From assembly GCA_934436435.1 (NCBI GenBank), contig CAKSAN010000018.1, positions 1 to 62,203 on the forward strand: DNA of 62,203 nucleotides, in the 5' to 3' direction. Shown one piece after another: positions 24,790-34,960 of this stretch. A program made the position numbers and the translations under genes. Within the stretch, counting starts at the first letter, position 1, and each line of letters starts with the position of its first letter. Origin of the DNA: an uncultured Acetatifactor sp. GTDB lineage: Bacteria > Bacillota > Clostridia > Lachnospirales > Lachnospiraceae. The notes beneath the pieces are model-generated. The model was not told where the DNA came from. It searched no databases and saw only the letters and a list, made by a program, of their open reading frames with translations.

Positions 24790-25770
24790 TTATGAGGGCA
24801 ATACCGATAAAATCAATATCTCCACGCTCATCATATCATTCATCCGACCGGATTTCACGGCTTCTTCGGTCTCCACGCATTGTTTTACCGCATTCTTCAA
24901 CACAGAGGTCTTGAAGTGGGAGGCCTGTGCGGCGTATTTTCCAACAGCAAAAGGAGGCACACCGATCTTGGAGGCAATGGTCTTGTTGTCGTGGCCTCTG
25001 TTTTTTAATTCCTTGGTCTGGAGCAGCAGGTTACACTGTCTGGCGATCAGGAACAACACACGCATGGGAGGTTCTTTTAATGCCAGCAGATCATAGTAGA
25101 GCTGCAGGGCCTTCTGGGGCTGCTTTTCCGCAATGGCATTCACCATATCGAAAATATGATTGGTGATACGGGTGGCGCAGACAGCCTCCACATCCTCTGC
25201 GGTGACCACATCCCGGTCCAGACAGTAACAGATCAGCTTTTCCAGCTCCATCTGAATATTTTCCATATCCGTGCCGGTCTTGGAAAGCAGCAGCTGTGCG
25301 GTATTTTCTGAGATCTTTTTCCCTTCCCTGCCTAAAATACCGGCGATCCAGCGTTTCAGGGAGTTTTCATCCTGCACGGTGAATTCGGCCGCGTACCCTT
25401 TGGACTGTACGGCCTTGTAGAGCTTGCTCCGCTTGTCCACCTCACTTTCCGTGAATACGAAAAAGGTGGTGTCATTAGGGCTTGCAAGGTATTCTGCCAG
25501 CTTTTCTCCGCCGGATTTAAAGAGTCCGGTGTCCTTGAAAAACATGACGCGGCGCTCCGCCAGAAAAGGCAGGGTCTCCGCCAGATCGATGACCTCTCCC
25601 AGAGAGAAATCTTTCCCCTGATAGAAATGGGTGTTCATCTCGTCGCCATCCTGACACAGGGCTTTGCGCAGACGGGTCGTGTACTGGTTTTTCAGATAAC
25701 GTTCTTCTCCGTAGAGCAGATAGATCTGTTTGAAATTGCCGGTCTTGATGTCTTCGTTGATCCGCTGCAT
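24790..25770 (-). CDS. holA: DNA polymerase III subunit delta
   Basis: A 326-residue clamp-loader subunit that opens the beta clamp. The start IYLLYGEERYLKNQY is typical of HolA, as are GEVIDLAETLPFLAERRVMFFKD and the later sensor-like segment IFDMVNAIAEKQPQKALQLYYDLL. Length matches the family. The AAAGGA site fits the ATG at 25770. It is a single gene; a branched palindromic element lies about 110 bp upstream, in the shared divergent region with mscL. Confidence 0.93.
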   Translation of the reverse strand: MQRINEDIKTGNFKQIYLLYGEERYLKNQYTTRLRKALCQDGDEMNTHFYQGKDFSLGEVIDLAETLPFLAERRVMFFKDTGLFKSGGEKLAEYLASPNDTTFFVFTESEVDKRSKLYKAVQSKGYAAEFTVQDENSLKRWIAGILGREGKKISENTAQLLLSKTGTDMENIQMELEKLICYCLDRDVVTAEDVEAVCATRITNHIFDMVNAIAEKQPQKALQLYYDLLALKEPPMRVLFLIARQCNLLLQTKELKNRGHDNKTIASKIGVPPFAVGKYAAQASHFKTSVLKNAVKQCVETEEAVKSGRMNDMMSVEILILSVLPS

Positions 25771-25881
25771 GACGTGATCCTTTCTGGAAAAATACGGTGT
25801 TGCCTACATTACATTCCTAAAAGAGTATACCCCATTTCCTATTGAGGTTTCAAGGGGGGTATGCTATTATGAAACAAAACA

Positions 25882-25958
25882 GTTCGACCATGGACAAAGG
25901 TAGTCACGAAGTGACGGAAAGCGCGGCAGCGCGACTTTGTGAATGGCGCGGGTCGAAC
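25882..25958 (+). repeat. Branched palindromic element B (upstream of mscL)
   Basis: Nested inverted repeats: GTTCGACC (25882-25889) with GGTCGAAC (25951-25958); ACAAAG (25894-25899) with CTTTGT (25935-25940); inside these, two side-by-side hairpins, GTCAC-GAA-GTGAC (25903-25915) and GCGC-GGCA-GCGC (25921-25932). The 3' half (GGAAA, hairpin, GA, stem, GAATGGCGC, GGTCGAAC) is shared with the element at 45516-45670 read on the minus strand. Confidence 0.85.
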
Positions 25959-25987
25959 ATTTTACCATAAGAGGAAGGAAGAGAAAC

Positions 25988-26425
25988 ATGAGCGAAAAAA
26001 GCGGATTCATTCAGGAATTTAAAAAGTTTATTTTGAGGGGAAACGTAATGGATATGGCAGTCGGCGTGATCGTCGGCGGGGCATTTACCGCTATCGTTAC
26101 TTCTCTGAATCAGGATATCCTGACACCGATCCTGGCTATTTTCGGAGGTACGGATTTCTCTAACCTGTATGTAAAACTGGGAAGCGGTGAGACGGCACCG
26201 GTGCTGATGTACGGCAATTTTATTACCGCAGTCATCAATTTCCTGATCACGGCATTTGTTATTTTCTGCCTGGTGAAATTCATCAATAAAGTAGGAGATA
26301 CCCTGCACCACAAAGAGGAAACGCCGACAGCACCCACGACGAAAAAATGTCCCTTCTGTAAGAGCGAGATCGCCATCGATGCAACGAGATGCCCTCATTG
26401 CACTTCACAGTTGGACGAGAAATAA
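25988..26425 (+). CDS. mscL: Large-conductance mechanosensitive channel with C-terminal zinc ribbon
   Basis: A 145-residue channel. The N-terminal helix (FIQEFKKFILRGNVMDMAVG) and the pore helix VGVIVGGAFTAIVTSL are diagnostic of MscL, and a second membrane helix follows at about 75-97. It opens under membrane tension to release solutes during osmotic downshock. Unusually, the cytoplasmic tail carries a zinc-ribbon pattern, Cys121-x2-Cys124 and Cys135-x2-Cys138, in place of the usual charged helix bundle. The start at 25988 follows GGAAGAG. An in-frame extension to 25943 would overlap the palindrome. Confidence 0.95.
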   Translation: MSEKSGFIQEFKKFILRGNVMDMAVGVIVGGAFTAIVTSLNQDILTPILAIFGGTDFSNLYVKLGSGETAPVLMYGNFITAVINFLITAFVIFCLVKFINKVGDTLHHKEETPTAPTTKKCPFCKSEIAIDATRCPHCTSQLDEK

Positions 26426-26455
26426 GGAACCGGAGCAAAAGCCATGGAGGACAGC

Positions 26456-27502
26456 ATGGGAAAAATAAACAGGATAATGGGGGCTGTAGGAATCTGTGGC
26501 CTGACGATAGGGATGCTCACAGGCTGCGGCAGCGGTACAACGAAGATCAACGAGGGAATGCAGCTCGTGGAAACTCTGGATTACCAGGGAGCACTGACCG
26601 CCTTTGACGAAGCGGAAGGATTGGGAGAGGACAGCCGGCTGCTGGCAAGAGGCAGAGGAATCGCCAGTATGGGGCTGACGGAGTACGATCAGGCTGTAGA
26701 ATATTTTACACAGGCGCTGGAACTCAGCAGCGGATGGGTCCAGAATGTGGACTATGATATGAACTACTATCTGGCGGCGGCTTATACCAAGAACGGCCAG
26801 CCGGCGGAAGCCAAAAAAGTATATGATGCCATTCTGGGGTTGAAACCGGAGGAAAAGGATGCTTATTTCCTGCGGGGATCCGTAGAACTGGAACTTGGGG
26901 ACTATGAGAGCGCCAAGGCGGATTTTGACCGGGTGATCTCCATGGATCCGAAAAACTATGACCGGCTGATAGAGATCTATGAAGTCCTGGCGGAGCACGG
27001 CTACCGTGAGGTGGGACAGGAATATCTGCAAAATGTACTGGATACGGCCAAACAGCTGGATGCTTATGACAGCGGACGGATCTATTATTATCTGGGACAA
27101 TACCAGAAGGCTTCGCTGGCATTGGAAGAGGCGAAGGACAAGGGAGGCGCAGACAGCTATCTCTATCTGGGCAGATCGTATGAAGCCACCGGAGATTATA
27201 ATTATGCCTCCAGCGTCTACAGCAATTATATTTCCAAGCAGGGACCCAATGCAGAGATCTATAATCAGCTGGGGTTATGTGAGATGTCGAAAAAGGAGTA
27301 TCAGAAGGCTTTGGAGGCATTTCAGGCAGGAAAACAGATCGAGGGAAATGAGCTGATGCAGACATTGGCTTTTAATGAAATCGTGGCGTATGAATATCTG
27401 GAAGAATACCAGAAAGCGGCAGTGCTGTTAAATACCTATTTACAAAATTACCCGGACGACCAGACAGCCATCCGGGAGCAGCAGTTTCTATCTACCAGAT
27501 AA
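26456..27502 (+). CDS. TPR-repeat lipoprotein
   Basis: A 348-residue exported protein. The signal peptide ends MLTGCGSG (lipid Cys near residue 24). The mature part consists almost wholly of tetratricopeptide repeats: for example GALTAFDEAEGLG, YDQAVEYFTQALELSSG, AEAKKVYDAILGLKPEE, YESAKADFDRVISMDPK and YQKALEAFQAGKQI. TPR lipoproteins scaffold protein complexes at the outer face of the membrane. I prefer the ATG at 26456, preceded by TGGAGG, to the one at 26444. It lies about 30 bp after mscL and may share its transcript. Confidence 0.85.
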   Translation: MGKINRIMGAVGICGLTIGMLTGCGSGTTKINEGMQLVETLDYQGALTAFDEAEGLGEDSRLLARGRGIASMGLTEYDQAVEYFTQALELSSGWVQNVDYDMNYYLAAAYTKNGQPAEAKKVYDAILGLKPEEKDAYFLRGSVELELGDYESAKADFDRVISMDPKNYDRLIEIYEVLAEHGYREVGQEYLQNVLDTAKQLDAYDSGRIYYYLGQYQKASLALEEAKDKGGADSYLYLGRSYEATGDYNYASSVYSNYISKQGPNAEIYNQLGLCEMSKKEYQKALEAFQAGKQIEGNELMQTLAFNEIVAYEYLEEYQKAAVLLNTYLQNYPDDQTAIREQQFLSTR

Positions 27503-27517
27503 AACAGATGAATACAG

Positions 27518-27898
27518 TTAATCAGCGGCAGAGTCTTCGTGGGAGGATTCTGCCTTTTGTCTTAATTGCAGCAGATCCATAAAGTCTAACAGAGAAGCGG
27601 CATTTTGCGGATTAAAATGCTGCATGATGCCCACCAGATCAGCGACAGTGACACCCGGAGCATATTCCCGGTTCAGAGTCTCCAGACTATAGCGATAGGG
27701 AGTGCGGCCCAACAGATAATCTGTGGTTACTCCAAAGTAGTCAGCCAGCTGTATTAATGCTTCCTGATCCGGAAAGTGAACATTGTTCTCATAGTTTGAG
27801 ATGGTACCAACGGAAACTTTTAATATGGCAGCCAGCTCTTTCTGATAAATTCCCCGTTCTTCCCGCAGGGATGTAAGAATTTCACCGAAACTCCGCAT
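27518..27898 (-). CDS. XRE-family transcriptional regulator
   Basis: A 126-residue DNA-binding protein. An N-terminal helix-turn-helix of the Cro/CI type spans about residues 1-60 (LTSLREERGIYQKELAAIL, VSVGTISNYENNVHFPD, LADYFGVTTDYLLGR). The remaining helical part probably dimerises. I choose the start at 27898 because GAGAGG sits before it; the ATG at 27910 has no site. Its target is unknown. Its 3' coding end forms half of the terminator hairpin of the convergent TPR gene. Confidence 0.88.
   Translation of the reverse strand: MRSFGEILTSLREERGIYQKELAAILKVSVGTISNYENNVHFPDQEALIQLADYFGVTTDYLLGRTPYRYSLETLNREYAPGVTVADLVGIMQHFNPQNAASLLDFMDLLQLRQKAESSHEDSAAD
27527..27562 (+). terminator. Terminator of the mscL/TPR genes, inside the XRE coding end
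   Basis: GGCAGAGTC (27527-27535) pairs with GATTCTGCC (27546-27554) with one G-T pair, followed by TTTTGTCTT. The hairpin lies within the last codons of the convergent XRE gene. Confidence 0.75.
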
Positions 27899-28129
27899 AT
27901 TGCCTCTCATTCTGCCGCAGATGCAGCATATTTAAATGTTTTCTTTTAAGATTTGATGAATTCCATTTTACTATATTTTAGTTTTTAAGAAATACGAATT
28001 TAGAAATAGAGGAAAATAAGAGAAAAATATTTATAAAATCAATTTTATCTAAAAATAGCAAAAATATGCAGAGACCTACATTGAGAAATCCTCTCATTTA
28101 CACCTATTGCTATTTTAGGGAAAGCCGGA

Positions 28130-28290
28130 TATAATAATCCAAGGGTTAGGTGCAACTAACTAATGAGTGAATCATGTGAAACTCCTCAGAGGAAACGGAG
28201 CTGCTGAATCCGTGACCTGCCGGGAGGGTATCTTCCGGGAGGAGTTTTTCAGCCCTTATGCGGGATTCACGAAAGAGAAGGTTTGGGAAT
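28130..28290 (+). promoter_or_regulatory. Structured 5' leader of eno, possible cis-regulatory RNA
   Basis: The 430-bp gap before eno is AT-rich up to about 28130 and then holds a GC-rich segment with competing inverted repeats: AAACTCCTC with GAGGAGTTT (a 9-bp perfect match ending in a T run), a CCGG-capped hairpin (near 28222-28245), GCTGAA with TTCAGC, and two 7-bp partners (GTGAATC, TGAATCC) for the downstream GGGATTCAC. The mutually exclusive pairings resemble an attenuator or riboswitch. GACCTGCC recalls the 3' end of cobalamin riboswitches, but the rest of that motif is missing. Confidence 0.45.
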
Positions 28291-28306
28291 AAAAAGTTTA
28301 GAATAG

Positions 28307-29626
<1,320 letters not shown>

Positions 29627-29670
29627 ATTGCTTATATCCAAAACTATTTTGGTTTCTCTTTTTCTCTTCA

Positions 29671-29725
29671 GGGACTGTTCGAAAGGACAGTCCCGTTTGC
29701 GTATTTAGCTGCTGAAATACGCAAA
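29671..29725 (+). terminator. eno terminator followed by a second perfect dyad
   Basis: GGGACTGT (29671-29678) pairs with ACAGTCCC (29687-29694), followed by GTTT. Immediately after, TTTGCGTATTT (29696-29706) and AAATACGCAAA (29715-29725) make a perfect 11-bp dyad with an 8-nt loop, which could be a second terminator arm or an operator for the next gene. Confidence 0.75.
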
Positions 29726-29841
29726 TATCTTGGAAAAATGGAAAAATTTTGAAATTATTATATTGTTAATGCGATAATAAAATGATAAAATAATCAAAAA
29801 CAAATTAATTCACATTCATACAATGCAAAGGAGGGGGATGG

Positions 29842-32775
29842 ATGAATTATTTTAGAGAACTGTTTTCCCGGAAATTTTGCAGGAAAACGGCAATGATGTT
29901 GACCTGTTCTATGCTGGCTGCTATGGTATTGCCTTACGGCAGTCTGACGGTAAGCGCCGAGGAGGCAGCGGCAGATACTGTATCGGGTAATGAGATAGCT
30001 CTATATGATACAACGTCAGGAGTGACAGGATCACCGGAGGAACCGGAAATTTATACCGGTGGAATTTGTGTGGAGCCGGATGGAACGCTGTTTGGTGAGA
30101 AAGACATCTACCTGAAGGTGGATAACGGAAGACTGCTGAAGACCACAGCGGAGGACTATAACTTCCATTATACGGCAGCTGCGCCGGGTGGCCACGCAAG
30201 GATTGACCTAAAAGATTTTACTTACGGATCACCGGAGAAGGACAAAGATGGCAATAAAGTGCAGAATGCCATCGGCTTCTATGCTACGGTCGATGGTCAG
30301 GAAGGAACAACCGGAGTTACTCTGGATCTGGTTCTGACAGGAGACAATTATGTGTCGGCATGGTTAGGCAGTGCACTGGATGTCTGCGGCAGCCTGTATA
30401 TTTTTGGATACGGAAGCCTGACGGCGGTCACTGTGGATGAGACAGCGACACCGGATGCTGAGAATCCGGATGTGGTCAATTACTTTCCTGCGGTAGCTGT
30501 GGGCGGTGAGGAATTTGTCTGCGAAGCTCCCATTACCTGTGAGGCAGCGGGAACGCAGATTGCCAATACGGAGGAGAACCCCTATGCAGCACTGGATCTG
30601 GTTGTCAGTGGTGAAAATGCATTTGCAAATACGGTCATCCGTGGAGACGGAAGAGTGACTGGCAAGGCAGTGCTCGGGGATGTGTGTGCAAACGGTCTGG
30701 TGCCTTATACCACGCAGCATGCAGATCAGAGCGGTCATACCTATGTGGGAAAAGCCTATTACTTTGTGGATCAGTTTCTGATTCAAGATCCGGAGTACAG
30801 GGATGATGTGTGGTGTTATCCCAACAATACCATTGCAGAACTGGCGGAAGATCAATGGCGTGTCATCGGAAGATATGATGCGACGGGGCATCCGATTCCC
30901 AGTGATAAGTACTATCAGGGATATTATTATCTGCCGAATGGTTCCCCAATCACCAATGACTTCCATTATCCTGTAAAATATCTGCTTTATGACGATGATG
31001 CGGAGGTACTGGACGAGAACCGGCAGGCAACGGATATCGTCTGTATCGCAGACGGAAAATCGCATACCTTCAACACAGATCTGTATGGACTGTCAGTGAT
31101 CACCGGTGATGTGACGGTCAACGGTAACGTTACGCTGGATCTGACCTGTTTTGAGCAGTATGGCAGAGCCGACGAAGACGAGGACGGAAACACCATATTT
31201 CTAAGAGACGATAACGATAATATTATTTTCACCAGTGCCAGCAGCGTGGGAGCCAAGGTCACAGTCAATGGTAATGTGGGATGTCTGTCATTAAATGAGA
31301 GTTATCGGGGAAGCGCCTATGTGAATGGGAATATCAATTATATTGCCCGCTATTATGATAAGCATGCGATTGACTCGGAACCCATACCTGAGACCTTTTA
31401 CGGATCCATGGTAAGTGCCGGACAGGTGATCGCGGACGGAGAATTTGTAGCGGAAGTTCAGGAACTGCAGGGTTATCAGGGATATGGCGTCTTTGAAGGA
31501 ACCTGTTATCCCAAGACACTGACACAGCGTGATGGGGAGACGTTCAACGGAACCAGCGCACCGATAGGTGACGAAGCTCTGCTCATTCAGGTAGGAGCGG
31601 ACGGAATCGGCGAAAATACTTATCCCTGTGTCAAGCAGTCGGATGATGCGGAAATGCAGAAGATCATGCAGGCCTTGACAGACAAGACATCCAAGGTGAC
31701 TGCCATGGATATCACACTGATTCAGAATGATACAGAAGTAGTGGAACCGGAGAAAGAGGTAAGTCTGTATGTGGACAATCTGGCATCTTATAAGAATCCT
31801 GCCCTGTTCCATATCAAGAAGGACGGAACCATTGAAAAGTTATATGCTTTCGAGGGCAGCAGCTTCTCAGGTACCATCGAATGCAAGACCGGAAGCTTTA
31901 GTACCTATTTTATAGCCGAGGATCAGGAACTGGCGGGAAGTCAGGAACCTGCGGAGTCCCCGAAGCCTTCGGAAACACCGCAGCCCACAACGACGCCTCA
32001 GCCTACAACGACACCACAGCCTACAACGACCCCGGCTCCGGACAGCAGTTCGGGAAATGATTCTTCCGACAGCACTCCGGAAGAGAAAACCGTGAATTGG
32101 CAGCAGGTAGCAAAAGACATGAATCTGTCTGCTTCCACTCAGAGCAATCTGAACTATTCCGTACAGGGAAACAATCTGGTTCCGGTGAATGTGTTACAGC
32201 AGCTGGCAGGTACGAAGAAAACACTGGCATTCCACAATGGAAACGGAATTGCTTTAAGTATCAGCGGCCAGAATGTGAACAAGAGAGCACTGAATGACGG
32301 CAAGCCTCTGAATCTGACGGTTGCGGAAGGAAAGCTTTCGACAGAAATCCGGAAGACGAAAGAAGCAGGAAGTGCGAAAAACATACAGTTTTCCGTTTAT
32401 AACAGCGGAGCATTTGCGGTACCTGTAAATCTGCATGTAAATGCGGGGGCGGAAAATGCCGGAAAATATGCGAACCTGTACCGGTACAATGCGCAGTCCG
32501 GGAAACTGGAATATTGCGGTTCCTACCTTGTGAACACAGCCGGTCAGGCAATGTTTGGCTTAAAACGCGGCGGAGAATATCTGATCACGGTAACGAAGAC
32601 CATACCGCAGGAGACGAATGTTTTCACAGAAGGAGAGTACCTTGTAAAAAGCGGGGATACTCTGGGGAAGATTGCAGCCAGATACAAACTGTCTCTGTCG
32701 GAACTGCTTCGCAGGAATCCGCAGATCAGCGACAGCAACAGGATCTACCCCGGTCAAAGAATCCGGATCAACTAA
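29842..32775 (+). CDS. Large secreted surface protein with C-terminal LysM domain
   Basis: A 977-residue exported protein. A Sec signal peptide ends VSAEE near residue 38. Residues 60-560 include beta-helix-like repeats around VTVNGNVTLDL, VTVNGNVGCLSL and AYVNGNINYI. A Pro/Thr linker of repeated PQPTTT units lies near 712-735. A 200-residue globular part follows, and the last 45 residues are a LysM domain (YLVKSGDTLGKIAARYKLS ... IYPGQRIRI) that should bind peptidoglycan. No enzyme motif is seen. A stalked adhesin or wall-bound scaffold is the simplest reading. It has its own strong AAAGGAGG site. Confidence 0.8.
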   Translation: MNYFRELFSRKFCRKTAMMLTCSMLAAMVLPYGSLTVSAEEAAADTVSGNEIALYDTTSGVTGSPEEPEIYTGGICVEPDGTLFGEKDIYLKVDNGRLLKTTAEDYNFHYTAAAPGGHARIDLKDFTYGSPEKDKDGNKVQNAIGFYATVDGQEGTTGVTLDLVLTGDNYVSAWLGSALDVCGSLYIFGYGSLTAVTVDETATPDAENPDVVNYFPAVAVGGEEFVCEAPITCEAAGTQIANTEENPYAALDLVVSGENAFANTVIRGDGRVTGKAVLGDVCANGLVPYTTQHADQSGHTYVGKAYYFVDQFLIQDPEYRDDVWCYPNNTIAELAEDQWRVIGRYDATGHPIPSDKYYQGYYYLPNGSPITNDFHYPVKYLLYDDDAEVLDENRQATDIVCIADGKSHTFNTDLYGLSVITGDVTVNGNVTLDLTCFEQYGRADEDEDGNTIFLRDDNDNIIFTSASSVGAKVTVNGNVGCLSLNESYRGSAYVNGNINYIARYYDKHAIDSEPIPETFYGSMVSAGQVIADGEFVAEVQELQGYQGYGVFEGTCYPKTLTQRDGETFNGTSAPIGDEALLIQVGADGIGENTYPCVKQSDDAEMQKIMQALTDKTSKVTAMDITLIQNDTEVVEPEKEVSLYVDNLASYKNPALFHIKKDGTIEKLYAFEGSSFSGTIECKTGSFSTYFIAEDQELAGSQEPAESPKPSETPQPTTTPQPTTTPQPTTTPAPDSSSGNDSSDSTPEEKTVNWQQVAKDMNLSASTQSNLNYSVQGNNLVPVNVLQQLAGTKKTLAFHNGNGIALSISGQNVNKRALNDGKPLNLTVAEGKLSTEIRKTKEAGSAKNIQFSVYNSGAFAVPVNLHVNAGAENAGKYANLYRYNAQSGKLEYCGSYLVNTAGQAMFGLKRGGEYLITVTKTIPQETNVFTEGEYLVKSGDTLGKIAARYKLSLSELLRRNPQISDSNRIYPGQRIRIN

Positions 32776-32821
32776 AATAACAATTGACTGATGAGAGCTT
32801 TTATGCTACCATGAGCAAATG

Positions 32822-32870
32822 AAGAGACAACGAAGTCCGTAGAAACGGAAAGTCGTTGTCTCTTTTCTTT
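32822..32870 (+). terminator. Terminator of the LysM protein gene
   Basis: AAGAGACAACGA (32822-32833) pairs perfectly with TCGTTGTCTCTT (32853-32864), with an inner CCGT/ACGG hairpin, followed by a T-rich tail. Confidence 0.9.
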
Positions 32871-32934
32871 TTACGGAGAAACTGACAATATGAGTTTCTC
32901 ATTGTTTGAACAAATAAGGGGTGACAACAGGAAG

Positions 32935-34602
32935 ATGAAAGAGCAGGAGAAGAAACAGAATACGGTGGCAGAGATGATGGTGAAATGTCTGGAAAACGAG
33001 GGTGTGAAATATGTCTTCGGTATTCCGGGAGAGGAAAATCTGGATATGATGAATGCGCTGGAACAGTCGGATATACGGGTGGTTGTGGTGCGGCATGAGC
33101 AGGGCGCGGCGTTTATGGCGGATATGTACGGAAGACTGACGGGAAAAGCGGGGGTATGTTTTTCCACCCTGGGTCCCGGTGCCACGAACCTGATCACAGG
33201 TACGGCAGATGCCAATTCCGACGGTGCACCGCTCATTGCCATTACCGGACAGGTAGGAACGGAGCGGATGCATCTGACCTCCCATCAGTATCTGGATCTG
33301 GTGGAGTTGTTTGCACCGATCACCAAGCGGAGCAAACAGATCGTGAACCCCAATTCCGTGAATGAGATCGTCCGGATCGCTTTCAAATATGCGGAGAGTG
33401 AGAAGCCCGGAGCCTGTCACGTGGATCTGCCTACGAACGTGGCGAAGCTCCCGGTCAGCTGCGGCATTGCCGCCCAGCCCTTAAAGAAGCCGGAGCGGGA
33501 CAAGGAGTACGCTTCCTTTTCCAGTATTGACCAGGCAGCAGCCATGATCTTCAAAGCAAAGCACCCGGTGATCCTGGTGGGACACAGTGCGGTGCGCAAC
33601 CACGCCGGAGAGGCGCTTACCAGCTTCGCGGATGCCCTGAAGATCCCGGTGGTCAATACCATGATGGCCAAGGGCATCATTCCCTATAACAACAAATATT
33701 CCCTCTGGACCATAGGTATTCCCCAGAAAGACTATCAGAATAAAGTGCTGGATATGGCGGATCTGGTGATCGCTGTCGGCTATGACATTGTGGAATTTGC
33801 CCCCGGAAAATGGAACGGAGAGGGGAAACACAAGATCCTGCATATCGATCAGAGACCGGCACATATCAACATGCTGTACCAGCCCGAGGTGGAGGTCGTC
33901 GGGGACATCTCCTATTCCTTACAGCAGATCCAGTACCGCAGCGATGCCAAGGAGGAACCGGAAGAATTCCTGAAACTGCGGGAAGAAATGGTAGCGGAAT
34001 ATGAAAGCTATGCGAATGACACCTCTTTTCCCATGAAACCCCAGAAGATACTGCATGATGTGCGGAAATTCATGGGCGCGGATGATATTGTGATCTCGGA
34101 TGTGGGAGCACATAAAATGTGGATTGCCAGAGAGTACAACTGCTACGAACCCAATACCTGCATCATTTCCAATGGATTTGCCACCATGGGAATTGCAGTG
34201 CCCGGGGCTGTGGCAGCCAAGCTGATCTACCCTGAGAAAAAGGTACTGGCGATCTCCGGAGACGGTGGATTTATGATGAACAGCCAGGAGTATGAGACGG
34301 CCCTCAGGGAGGGAACCCCTATCGTGACCCTGATCTTCTCCGATGCCAGCTATGGTCTCATCAAATGGAAGCAGATGGACCACTTCGGACATAACTGTTT
34401 CGTAGATTTCCAGAATCCCGATTTCGTGAAGTACGCCGAAAGCATGCATGCCAAGGGCTACCGCGTGGAAAAGGCAGAGGATCTCTTGCCGACCTTAGCG
34501 GATGCCTTTCAACAGAAGGTCCCCTGCATCATCGACTGCCCCGTGGACTACAGTGAGAACACCAAGCTCTCCGAGTACCTTCATGACAAGTTTGAGAAGT
34601 AG
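32935..34602 (+). CDS. alsS: Acetolactate synthase (catabolic, AlsS-like ThDP enzyme)
   Basis: A 555-residue thiamine-diphosphate enzyme that joins two pyruvates to acetolactate. The catalytic Glu is in VVRHEQGAAFMAD. The cofactor motif GDGGFMMNSQEYETA and the end VDYSENTKLSEYL fit the AlsS branch; AlsS proteins end with a similar VPVDYSDN. The FAD-type ILV signatures are weak, so a catabolic (acetoin-route) form is more likely than an anabolic IlvB; no IlvN or acetolactate decarboxylase gene is adjacent. The start is uncertain: 32935 gives a typical N-terminus, while an in-frame ATG at 32890 also exists; neither has an ideal site. Confidence 0.85.
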   Translation: MKEQEKKQNTVAEMMVKCLENEGVKYVFGIPGEENLDMMNALEQSDIRVVVVRHEQGAAFMADMYGRLTGKAGVCFSTLGPGATNLITGTADANSDGAPLIAITGQVGTERMHLTSHQYLDLVELFAPITKRSKQIVNPNSVNEIVRIAFKYAESEKPGACHVDLPTNVAKLPVSCGIAAQPLKKPERDKEYASFSSIDQAAAMIFKAKHPVILVGHSAVRNHAGEALTSFADALKIPVVNTMMAKGIIPYNNKYSLWTIGIPQKDYQNKVLDMADLVIAVGYDIVEFAPGKWNGEGKHKILHIDQRPAHINMLYQPEVEVVGDISYSLQQIQYRSDAKEEPEEFLKLREEMVAEYESYANDTSFPMKPQKILHDVRKFMGADDIVISDVGAHKMWIAREYNCYEPNTCIISNGFATMGIAVPGAVAAKLIYPEKKVLAISGDGGFMMNSQEYETALREGTPIVTLIFSDASYGLIKWKQMDHFGHNCFVDFQNPDFVKYAESMHAKGYRVEKAEDLLPTLADAFQQKVPCIIDCPVDYSENTKLSEYLHDKFEK

Positions 34603-34621
34603 AGATTTAAATAGAGAGTTA

Positions 34622-34945
34622 ATGAAATAAATATATGTATTTCCAAGGAAAGGGCATAGCAACGATAAAGTCGTCGGCTATGCCCTTCCTTTGTTTTAAA
34701 ATGGGCACAGCGCAAGAGAACACGTCGCTTTGTGCCCACGGTTTGTTCTAAAATGGGCACAACGCAAGAAGGTAAGCTGCGCTGTGCCCATGGTTTGTTC
34801 TAAAATGGGCACAGCACAAGGGAATAAGTCTATCTGTGCCCGCAGCCTGTTTTAAAATGGGCACAGTACAAGGAGATAAGCCACTCTGTGCCCACAACTC
34901 TTGACGGAGAGGGTACAATCTTGGAATTATAAGAGTTTGTGCCCC
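34622..34945 (-). repeat. Array of 52-bp hairpin repeats, copy 2 (inverted relative to copy 1)
   Basis: Four units start at 34701, 34753, 34805 and 34857, exactly 52 bp apart, each with ATGGGCACA...TGTGCCCA. At the alsS side a large hairpin (AAGGAAAGGGCATAGC with GCTATGCCCTTCCTT, 34645-34691) ends the array, and beyond it lies the reverse of the same AT-rich tail seen in copy 1. The far side ends in GGGTACA/TGTGCCC (34911-34944). The variable segments are related to those of copy 1, but two appear in swapped order. The hairpin at 34645-34691 probably also terminates alsS transcription. Confidence 0.9.
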
Positions 34946-34960
34946 TGACATATCCAACGT

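Noticed and set aside
28143..28230. Cobalamin riboswitch upstream of eno
   Set aside because: GACCTGCC and a GGTGAAA-like piece are reminiscent, but the central conserved boxes are missing and the segment is much too short.
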